Positions 46,434 through 53,731 of a DNA stretch of 64,000 nt are shown here, piece after piece. Under the pieces are notes generated by a model. The model searched no databases. It saw only the letters and a list, made by a program, of their open reading frames with translations, and had not been told where the DNA came from. Both the position numbers and the translations under genes were made by a program. This DNA is from Symploca sp. SIO1C2 (GTDB taxonomy: Bacteria > Cyanobacteriota > Cyanobacteriia > Cyanobacteriales > Coleofasciculaceae). The stretch spans positions 1-64,000 of the forward strand of contig JAAHFP010000011.1 in NCBI GenBank assembly GCA_010672925.1, given 5' to 3'. Each line of letters opens with the position of its first letter. Positions within the stretch are counted from its first letter, which is position 1.

Positions 46434-47147
46434 ATGCTGAAAGGCTTTGTAGATTACAATGTAGATGCAACAGTCAAATTTGGAGGAAGTTTACTAGCCG
46501 ACGAGCAAGCCTGTCGGAATACGGTTCGTGCCCTTCAATCTGCGGCGCAACAAGGAAAACGGCTCTTAGTGATACCGGGCGGTGGGCCAACCGATAATAC
46601 GATTGAAGAACTTGATGCCCGGACGCCCTTTGTTCCAGATACCCACCATCGAGCGTGCGCCCGAGCCCAAGATCAAACCGGACTGATGATTTCTGATCCG
46701 TGTTTTTCTAACAGCCTCCGAGCCATTGAAACCCTCGAGGAGATGAGACACACCTTAGATGAAGGACTCGTTCCAGTCCTCTTACCATCCCGTCTGATCT
46801 TTGATATCGATCCATTTGAGCGGACATGGGAAATCACATCTGATGCCATGGCTGTTTGGTTTGCTTGGTTGGTCCGCTGCAACTTAACGCTGATTTTGAC
46901 CAATGTTGATGGCGTTTATCGAGACGGCAAGGTTGACTCGGAAGCCCATTTTCTGCCCGAAGTCACTGCTTCTGAGTTGGCACAAATGGGCCATACCGCC
47001 GTAGATGCATGTACGCCAGCGTTCTTAGTTGAGCATGGGCTCAATTGCTGGATTCTCAATGGCAAATATCCAGACCGTATTACTCAACTTCTAGTGGATG
47101 GAATTAAGCCCGTGGGCACTTTCGTCAAAGGGGGGCAGGATGGTTAA
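46434..47147 (+). CDS. amino-acid-kinase-fold small-molecule kinase
   Basis: A 237-residue AAK-fold kinase. The nucleotide/phosphate signatures are VKFGGSLL, IPGGGPTDN, ITSDAMAVWFAW and LILTNVDGVY. The short length and the SDAMA motif resemble the UMP-kinase/MfnE/isopentenyl-phosphate-kinase side of the family, which phosphorylate phosphates, rather than aspartokinase or glutamate kinase, but this is judgement by eye. It overlaps the next gene by 8 bp (47140-47147), so the two products are translated together. Substrate unknown; presumably an intermediate of the cluster. Confidence 0.82.
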   Translation: MLKGFVDYNVDATVKFGGSLLADEQACRNTVRALQSAAQQGKRLLVIPGGGPTDNTIEELDARTPFVPDTHHRACARAQDQTGLMISDPCFSNSLRAIETLEEMRHTLDEGLVPVLLPSRLIFDIDPFERTWEITSDAMAVWFAWLVRCNLTLILTNVDGVYRDGKVDSEAHFLPEVTASELAQMGHTAVDACTPAFLVEHGLNCWILNGKYPDRITQLLVDGIKPVGTFVKGGQDG

Positions 47148-48471
47148 ACTTCTTTTCGACTCCGATGATTTGGGGCTAGTGGTATTTTCCCCAGACGCGG
47201 TCAGGAGCCAGTTGATTGGCTCGCTAGAAAGGGAAGTCGCGTCCCTAACGGGATGTGTACCGGTCTTCCGTCGGTGGTTTTGTCATACCCCTGCCAGTAT
47301 TGAAGCCTTTTACAGAGCCAGCATTCCAAACAATACTCCCCACTGGCATCTTGTTTCAGCCTTGTTTAACTCAGGTCCCTCTCTAGCCGTAATATGGCGA
47401 GGAGAAGATGCCATAGCCAAGCTAGATGCCGTAAAGGGCAGTAGCCACCCTGCCGAGGCAACGTTGCCGTCTATTCGCAGTCGGTACTGGTGCGACAATC
47501 CAGTGATGAATTTAATTCATGTCAGCGATGATCGAGAAACTGCCATCAATGAGATTGAGATTATTCAGACCTGTGCAGGAGAATTGAACCTCAATAATCA
47601 GGTGCTTGAATGTCTTCCGGACGATAACACTACAACAATGCCCCATATCGAACATTCTGGGGTTCTAGTATTTCTTCGTGTAGTGCGCTCCTTGGTTGAA
47701 TCCTATACCAATATAAGGTTAGGAACAATTGAGCTTCCTAAGGATGGTTCAGCAAAGCTGTCCCAATCTATTGCGCGAACTAAGCTGGAAAAATATGCAG
47801 ACGTCTATCCAGCTATCTCTAAATGTATTCAGCTTTTTCTAGAGGGATCATCTGATACCATTCATCACCTAGAATTCTTAGTTCCCTTAACGCCATGGGA
47901 TAAATTAGCGATTTCTTGCGGTGTTGTTGCCCGTAAAAGATGGAATCGTTCTCCGCTTTGGGAAACAATTGAAAGCATCCGTTCAATATTACCCGCAGAC
48001 CTTCAATGGATATTTAGTGGCAGTGCTGCACTGACAATGCACGGCTTTAAATGCAAGCCAAATGATATAGATATCTGGTGTTCCAAAGACGCATTTCAGG
48101 CGATCGGTAACGTACTAGGTATCGAGAAAACGCCCTATTCTGTTGCGAACTTACAGGGTGAAGTGATTAAGTGGTGGCATTGTGGGTGGGAGGTTGAGAT
48201 AGTAAGCCCTCTTATCAATGCTGAAGGAACTGTAATAGGTGTCGATGCTCAAATGCTAGCCCAGACAAATCCCAATCGACAGACTGAATCGATTGAAGAC
48301 CTAGTAGCAGAGTTATTGTTACTACGACGACCGGAACCAAAGACCGACTTAAAAAGAGCATTAAGTATACTAACAACCTTTTGGGAAAAAATTGACCATG
48401 ATTACCTGTCTTGGCGCTTAAGCGAGTGGAATGTTCCAGAAAGCTTAATAAAGCTAACTGACTCAAGGTAG
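47140..48471 (+). CDS. NDK-like domain fused to nucleotidyltransferase
   Basis: A 443-residue protein starting at ATG 47140 (GGGGGGCAGG just before it), overlapping the kinase gene. Residues 1-150 match nucleoside diphosphate kinase: FSPDAV, then FNSGPSLAVIWRGEDAI, SSHPAEATLPSIRSRY and NLIHVSDDRETA with the phospho-accepting His retained (usual NIIHGSD). Residues 300-400 are a minimal nucleotidyltransferase: IFSGSAALTMHGFKCKPN then DIDIW, i.e. the GS...DxD signature. The linker is helical. I know of no characterised protein with this order. It could make an activated triphosphate and then nucleotidylate a substrate, or act in self-protection. Confidence 0.82.
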   Translation: MVKLLFDSDDLGLVVFSPDAVRSQLIGSLEREVASLTGCVPVFRRWFCHTPASIEAFYRASIPNNTPHWHLVSALFNSGPSLAVIWRGEDAIAKLDAVKGSSHPAEATLPSIRSRYWCDNPVMNLIHVSDDRETAINEIEIIQTCAGELNLNNQVLECLPDDNTTTMPHIEHSGVLVFLRVVRSLVESYTNIRLGTIELPKDGSAKLSQSIARTKLEKYADVYPAISKCIQLFLEGSSDTIHHLEFLVPLTPWDKLAISCGVVARKRWNRSPLWETIESIRSILPADLQWIFSGSAALTMHGFKCKPNDIDIWCSKDAFQAIGNVLGIEKTPYSVANLQGEVIKWWHCGWEVEIVSPLINAEGTVIGVDAQMLAQTNPNRQTESIEDLVAELLLLRRPEPKTDLKRALSILTTFWEKIDHDYLSWRLSEWNVPESLIKLTDSR

Positions 48472-48549
48472 GATAATAAATCAGCGAGAATTTTTTCCCG
48501 TTTGCTGCCCACAAAACCTATATAAAATAGATAGTAGGAGAACCATTAA

Positions 48550-49872
48550 ATGGTTAATCAATCTTTGTTCAGAAGTGATGAAGTATCAGATATCAAGATG
48601 GTAAGGGGTGAAGGAGTATATCTTTTTGACGAGACTGGTAAAAGGTATATAGATTCAGCTGCAGGAACGTTTAATTTGTCGTTAGGATACAGTAATCAAG
48701 AAGTTATTCAAGCCGCGTTTTCCCAGGCTAATCATTTATTACATTGCACCTCTTCTTTTACGACGGATCCCATTGACAACCTGGCAGCTAAGCTTGTTGA
48801 AACAAGCCCTAGCAACTTGAAAATTGCTCATACAAAAGTGTCAAGTGGTTCTGTTGCCATTGAAGGGGCAATAAAATTAGCGCAGTATTACACGGGAAAA
48901 AAAGAGGTCATCTGCTTTCACCGATCGCATCATGGTCAAACGATTCACACGATGGCCATGTCAGGATTTAGCTTTAGAAATCAGCCCTTTCAGTTTTCTA
49001 AAGATGCAATCTATCACGTCCCATACCCCTATTACTATCAAGCCCCCAATAAAACACCAGAAGAAGTCAATAATGAGGTCCTGACCTATATTGAAGACAC
49101 GGTTAAATACTCCTCTTGTGATCAAGTGTCTGCAATTGTCATGGAGCCCATATTGGGTCTTGGCGGTAATGTAGTCCCAACCCAACAATTTTTTGTCGAT
49201 CTTAGGGAGTACTGCAACCAAAAGGGTATTGTTCTGATATTTGACGAAATTCAAACCGGTGTTGGTCGCACAGGCTGCATGTATGCGAGCGACTATTTTG
49301 GTGTACAGCCAGATATTATGGCGGTTTCTAAAGGGCTTGGCGGTACAGGCTTTCAAGTTGCGTCTATTCTCATGGAAGAGAAGTTTAATCATATGCCAGC
49401 GTACTACCACTCGTTCACGTATGGCTCAAATTTGATGAGCTGTGCTGCTGGAGTAAAAACGCTTGAGATTATTAGCCAGCCAGCATTTTTGGATAATGTT
49501 AAAGTTCAAGGGGCTTATATCCAACAAAGACTACATAGCATGAAGGATAAATATGATTTTATCGGTGATGCTAGAGGCGTTGGGCTAATGACAGGCATTG
49601 AGGTTGTGAAAGACAAGTTAAGCAGAGAGCCAGATGTCGATTTAACCAATAGGATAAAGAAAGCCGCTTTTGCCAATGGTTTGATTGTAAGAACTTCTGG
49701 CTATGGAAAAGGTAATGTTGTGAAAGTCAGACCTTCACTCAATATCACCGGTTCTAAATCAAAAGAACTCTGTGATATTTTAGACGCTACCTTAGCTGAT
49801 ATAGATTCAGGGTTGAGAGCAAAATCACCAAAACCGCAGAAGACTTTAAGTTGCTCTCAGCCATTAGTATAG
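48550..49872 (+). CDS. class III aminotransferase (PLP, acetylornithine/GABA type)
   Basis: A 440-residue PLP enzyme of the omega-aminotransferase group. Present are GVYLFDETGKRYIDSAAG at the start, the cofactor segment FHRSHHGQTIHTMAMSG, the ring-binding Asp in VLIFDEIQTGVGRTG, and the Schiff-base Lys in SKGLGG near residue 260. It ends with MTGIEVVKDK and RTSGYGKGNVVKVRPSL. Such enzymes move amino groups to or from omega positions (for example GABA, diaminobutyrate, ornithine) or sugars. It lies 78 bp after the NDK-NTase gene in the same direction. It could supply the NRPS substrate or aminate a sugar. Confidence 0.9.
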   Translation: MVNQSLFRSDEVSDIKMVRGEGVYLFDETGKRYIDSAAGTFNLSLGYSNQEVIQAAFSQANHLLHCTSSFTTDPIDNLAAKLVETSPSNLKIAHTKVSSGSVAIEGAIKLAQYYTGKKEVICFHRSHHGQTIHTMAMSGFSFRNQPFQFSKDAIYHVPYPYYYQAPNKTPEEVNNEVLTYIEDTVKYSSCDQVSAIVMEPILGLGGNVVPTQQFFVDLREYCNQKGIVLIFDEIQTGVGRTGCMYASDYFGVQPDIMAVSKGLGGTGFQVASILMEEKFNHMPAYYHSFTYGSNLMSCAAGVKTLEIISQPAFLDNVKVQGAYIQQRLHSMKDKYDFIGDARGVGLMTGIEVVKDKLSREPDVDLTNRIKKAAFANGLIVRTSGYGKGNVVKVRPSLNITGSKSKELCDILDATLADIDSGLRAKSPKPQKTLSCSQPLV

Positions 49873-50109
49873 AATGCGTAGGATGGAATGGCACTGAAAT
49901 AAGGTCGGTGGGCAATGCCCACCCTACGAAATATCCAGAGTTCTGGCAATTCAAAAATGCTTATTTCAGTGCCATTTCACCTTGCCTGTAGGGATTTGTG
50001 AAATCTTGAGCTGAGCTGAGAGTAACGGGTTCCTGGGGCGGCTTGTCGCCCCCCCAGAGAAATTCTAAAAATATTGATCTACGCTAGATAAAATTGGGGT
50101 TTGACAACA
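49873..50109. repeat. nested inverted repeat between aminotransferase and HAD genes
   Basis: GAATGGCACTGAAATAAG (about 49884-49901) is inverted at 49960-49977 (CTTATTTCAGTGCCATTTC). The 57 bp between contain a second hairpin, GTGGGCAATGCCCAC. A further hairpin GGGGCGGCTTGTCGCCCC is at about 50037. These could be a small mobile hairpin element or act as transcription attenuators in the cluster. Confidence 0.7.
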
Positions 50110-50772
50110 ATGGGGTTAGTTATTTTTGACTTAGATGAAACAATAGTCAGTCTTGATACAGATGTGGCTTGGAGTAACTATCTCCTAAAACATAAATTGG
50201 TCAAGGATATAGACTCATTTAAGCAAGAAAAAGAAGCCTACTATCGAGATTACTTGAGCGGGAGATTAGACATTCATCGATATCTTCGCGAATTTGTTTT
50301 AAAGAATCTCAAACAGCATCCTCTTGATACACTCTTTGAGTGGCGGGAACAGTATATTAAGGAGATGATTCAACCGTTTGTACTCCATAAAGCGATTGAT
50401 TGTATGCAGAAACATCGTGCGAAAGAGGACTACACGATGATCCTATCAGGAACTAACGAGTTTCTCGTGGCAGCTACAAGTGAGCTATTTCCTGTAAATT
50501 TTTGGGTGGCCACACGGTTAGAGAAAGCAGAGAATTACTTTACTGGAAATGTAGTTGGTGAGCCATTGTCTGGAATCGTTAAGTTACACTGGCTGCAAGA
50601 TTGGTTGTCAAAACATTCCGAGTTTTGCATGGAAGAAACGACCTATTACAATAACTCACATAACGATTTAACGTTTATGAGTACAGTGGGACATCCAGTG
50701 GCTGTTGACCCGGACAATAAGCTTCGAGACCATGCCGAGGCACACAAGTGGCCCATAGTCACTTTTCGGTGA
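50110..50772 (+). CDS. HAD-IB family phosphatase
   Basis: A 220-residue haloacid-dehalogenase subfamily IB protein. Motif I is VIFDLDETIV, motif II ILSGTNEF, a Lys follows, and the motif IV region is NNSHNDLTFM. The usual first Asp of that last motif (DSxND) is Asn, so one metal ligand may be missing. It ends with the group's typical GHPVAVDPDNKLRDHA and WPIVTF. HAD-IB members dephosphorylate small molecules such as phosphoserine. The start may be TTG 50101 or ATG 50110; ATG is listed. It follows the aminotransferase on the same strand and likely removes a phosphate added earlier in the pathway. Confidence 0.85.
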   Translation: MGLVIFDLDETIVSLDTDVAWSNYLLKHKLVKDIDSFKQEKEAYYRDYLSGRLDIHRYLREFVLKNLKQHPLDTLFEWREQYIKEMIQPFVLHKAIDCMQKHRAKEDYTMILSGTNEFLVAATSELFPVNFWVATRLEKAENYFTGNVVGEPLSGIVKLHWLQDWLSKHSEFCMEETTYYNNSHNDLTFMSTVGHPVAVDPDNKLRDHAEAHKWPIVTFR

Positions 50773-50778
50773 GTTGTG

Positions 50779-50919
50779 ATGCCTCTCATGGAACACATTG
50801 GTCGAAATGCAACGTATACGAAGCTGATAAATAGGCAAATTGACCAGCAGATTAAGTTATCTTGGGACGTTCTCCAAAAATCATCCATAGACAGATTACA
50901 CGATAGGAAAATTAGGTAG
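50779..50919 (+). CDS. small ORF, 46 residues
   Basis: Starts 7 bp after the HAD stop and is basic (RQIDQQIKLSWDVLQKSS). It overlaps the next small frame as TAGTG. No homology known to me. It could be a short translated linker gene or a fragment. Confidence 0.3.
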   Translation: MPLMEHIGRNATYTKLINRQIDQQIKLSWDVLQKSSIDRLHDRKIR

Positions 50920-51086
50920 TGAATAAGGTAGTAAAGAAGCTAGGTTGGTCTCTGTTTCCTCATCATTTTTTTAGAGTACATTTCCGCAATTATAAGTGGG
51001 CTAAGTGGACAGAGCGCGAGCAGGCCATTATTCCTCTTTTTCTTAGTAAGAAAACAGAATGTATTGACAAAAGTATTGTCAGTTGA
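50919..51086 (+). CDS. small ORF or truncated methyltransferase-like fragment, 55 residues
   Basis: GTG start overlapping the previous stop. The peptide (WSLFPHHFFRVHFRNYKW ... REQAIIPLFLSKKTECID) resembles the approach to the SAM site of FkbM-type methyltransferases, where a GANxG loop would follow, but it stops instead. I therefore suspect a decayed gene; the similarity is weak. Confidence 0.3.
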   Translation: MNKVVKKLGWSLFPHHFFRVHFRNYKWAKWTEREQAIIPLFLSKKTECIDKSIVS

Positions 51087-51211
51087 ACCATCAAAGGAAT
51101 TAGCCTACTCGACTGATTCGATAGGCTACTTGCTACCCGTTTGCTGAGGCTTGCTTTACTAACAAGAGTACGCTGCTGAGAACACCAATCCTAACGCTGT
51201 TACATTCCCTC

Positions 51212-52006
51212 ATGAAACCCATAGATTATCAGAGCTTTCTTTTATTTGGTGACGAACTTATTTCTCAAGCCCGTAAGCTGGTTCTATCCTTATGGGAGGA
51301 AGATAGGATTCAGGCAGATTTAAAGGTAGATACTACACCTGTTAGTGAAGTTGACCTTAGATGTGAAAAGTTCATTCGTAGCCGCATTCTAGAGCGTTTT
51401 CCAGATCATGGTGTCATCGGTGAAGAATTTGGTATCACCAACCAAGATGCAGAGTTTGTCTGGACAATTGATCCCATTGATGGAACGCAAAACTTGATCA
51501 ATCGCATTCCTACGTTTGCAACAATCTTAGGGCTTATGCATCGTCAACGTCCAGTTTTGGGTTGGATAGACCATCCAGTTTTAGGGGAGTCTCTAAAGGG
51601 CGGGATTGGTGTCGGTACGTTTCACAATGGCAAGAGGGTCTTCCTCAATGACAATCTGGAAGGGCTGACGTCAACGGATATCATCGGCACTAATTGCCCT
51701 GCGACCTTCGAGCAAGGTGATCATCTAGATGTTCTTTGGAAAATTCTAAAGTTTCATCCACAGGTCCGAATGTATTACGATGCTTATGCCCATAGCCTTG
51801 CAGTATCAGGCTCTCTTGCCGTTATGGTGGAATACAACGCCAAGATTTGGGACGTCTCAGCTACACAGGCGCTAATTGAGGGGGCTGGTGGATTTTACCG
51901 TGAGCTTGGACGAGGCTTGGATACCGGATCTAACACTTTGTTTCATGTAGCGTTTGGAAAAAAAACTATCGTCGAGCTGATGTCAAAAATGATTCTGGAG
52001 GATTGA
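51212..52006 (+). CDS. inositol-monophosphatase-family phosphatase
   Basis: A 264-residue IMPase-family enzyme of the HisN/CysQ/SuhB type. All metal motifs are intact: VSEVDLRCEKFIR, GEEFG, the signature WTIDPIDGTQNLI, and the C-terminal WDVSATQALIEGAGG. It is a Mg-dependent phosphatase for sugar-, polyol- or amino-alcohol phosphates. The cluster therefore holds two unrelated phosphatases. It could catalyse the last dephosphorylation before export by the EamA transporter, whose gene converges from the right (48-bp gap). Confidence 0.9.
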   Translation: MKPIDYQSFLLFGDELISQARKLVLSLWEEDRIQADLKVDTTPVSEVDLRCEKFIRSRILERFPDHGVIGEEFGITNQDAEFVWTIDPIDGTQNLINRIPTFATILGLMHRQRPVLGWIDHPVLGESLKGGIGVGTFHNGKRVFLNDNLEGLTSTDIIGTNCPATFEQGDHLDVLWKILKFHPQVRMYYDAYAHSLAVSGSLAVMVEYNAKIWDVSATQALIEGAGGFYRELGRGLDTGSNTLFHVAFGKKTIVELMSKMILED

Positions 52007-52053
52007 TAGATCTGTACGTGATTGCTCGTTTATCCAGCGTTTCATCAGCAGCT

Positions 52054-53052
52054 TTATCTCTCTAATTTAAGTCCAGCGTCTGCTTCAACCTGCTTTGTAG
52101 TACCTACACTAATAGCTAGACAAGTGCCAAGTAAGATGATTACAAATGCCAGGACATTAGCCAAACTCAGGGTTTCCCCAAATGCAAACCAAGCGGCGAT
52201 CCCCGTTAACATAGGATCTAATAGGCACATCAACGCTACAAACCCTGCGGATAGGTAACTAAGTGCATAGGTCTGTAAACCTCCCCCCATTAGATGACCA
52301 AGGATCGCTAGTCCTATCACAGAAAGCCATCCCTGCACAGTAGCAGGAAATAAAGGTTCATGCCACATCAGAGTTAGTAAACCTGATAAAAACAGACCTA
52401 TAGCACACTCCAAAAGGAGAATAAAGCTAGTGCTAAATTGACCACGTAGACACTCAATCGATAATAAATTAATCGTTAGAAATAAAGCAGAGCAGAGTGC
52501 CACGGCATCTCCCTGAATTTTTGTCGAGTCAAACTGAAAATCATTGAAACCCAAAACAATAGCTCCTATTGTTGCAATAGCTGTACCAAGAATGAATCGA
52601 TGGCTGAATTGAGTCTTGAACAAAAGCCATCCGCCAAATGTGGCGAATAGGGGCGTGAGGTTATGGATGAGGGAAGAATTGACAATACTCGTTTTCCTCA
52701 TTCCCCAGTAAAGTGCCCAAACATTAGCCACAAAACTTGTCGCAACAATCATCAGTAAGAAAAAAGATTTTCGATCAATATTGAACGAGGGAAGTAATCC
52801 TTTAGCTTGCTGAGTCACAGGAAGGTCAGAGTTTACCGAAAAACGGATTACTCGGACTCGGTTGATATTTTGTCCAATTTTCCAGCAGAGTAGAACAAAC
52901 GCTGCAATCCACAAGCGGTTAAACAAGGCTGCTTCTGGACTGACATCGGTTTCACACCACCTAACTAGCAGTGGTACGCCTGCATAAGCTAGAATACTCA
53001 AGGTTAGGGCAACTAGTGCCAACCGATACTTATGTGCATCATTCTGGTTCAT
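52054..53052 (-). CDS. EamA/DMT-family transporter (probable product exporter)
   Basis: A 332-residue membrane protein with about ten helices in two EamA repeats of the drug/metabolite transporter superfamily: LALVALTLSILAYAGVPLLV at the start, LVRWCETDVSPEAALFNRLW after it, and in the second repeat LALCSALFLTINLLSIE-like and LPMLTGIAAWFAFGETLSL-like segments (LLDPMLTGIAAWFAFGE seen). Family members export amino acids and small metabolites. It converges with the IMPase gene. Its place at the cluster's edge makes it the likely exporter. Confidence 0.88.
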   Translation of the reverse strand: MNQNDAHKYRLALVALTLSILAYAGVPLLVRWCETDVSPEAALFNRLWIAAFVLLCWKIGQNINRVRVIRFSVNSDLPVTQQAKGLLPSFNIDRKSFFLLMIVATSFVANVWALYWGMRKTSIVNSSLIHNLTPLFATFGGWLLFKTQFSHRFILGTAIATIGAIVLGFNDFQFDSTKIQGDAVALCSALFLTINLLSIECLRGQFSTSFILLLECAIGLFLSGLLTLMWHEPLFPATVQGWLSVIGLAILGHLMGGGLQTYALSYLSAGFVALMCLLDPMLTGIAAWFAFGETLSLANVLAFVIILLGTCLAISVGTTKQVEADAGLKLER

Positions 53053-53731
53053 AGCAAAGGCTTCTTCCGAAAAAGGGGTCTGGCAACGAAAACAACATTT
53101 GCCCTATTTTTCATCATCACGTATGAGTATTTGGATGATTATTTTAAGTTAAGTGGATAACGGAAAGGATTGTTTGGCATCACCCAACGACCATCTGACT
53201 GAACAGAGGTATTTTATAACGCCAGTATTCAATCTACCATTCCGCACCCAAAACTGTCACATAGGGGTGGAGAACAGATAAACCAAGTATTAATACTCAA
53301 TACCTCAGGGGGTGACAAGCAGGCTGAAGCCTTCAGGCAGTTAGCTTTTCATCCCCCGTTTGAAGTAGGGTAATTTCTAGGGACTAAGACTCGTTAACTT
53401 GTTGACTATATCTCGACAATAATCGATGCTTATAGTCCAATTCAGTCCATCTCTTTATAGCTAAATACCTTAAAGACACTAATTTTTATAGCTAAATACG
53501 TTAGGGAGACTAATTGAGACTATGAGGAAGAGCATTATGCCATCGCTCTAAAGTATTTCTAGATTAGAGTGTTTCACATTTTTGTTACAAAGGAAGGAGA
53601 AGAATGGCATGGAGCAGGTTTTGATAGGAATATTCAGGTCAATGGCCTGGATGATCGCTAAACCCGCCCCTACAATAGGGGTAATTCCCATTCTAAATTC
53701 TAAATTCTAAATTCTAAATTCTAAATTCCCC
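53053..53731. other. 679-bp spacer with 31-bp tandem repeat
   Basis: No gene. Two 31-bp tandem units (53454-53484 and 53485-53515) each start TTTATAGCTAAATAC and end GA(C/G)ACTAATT; they could be operator sites for the gene at 53732. A CAGGCTGAAGCCTTCAGG hairpin lies near 53318. Five TTCTAAA heptamers (53690-53725) precede the start codon. Confidence 0.6.
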
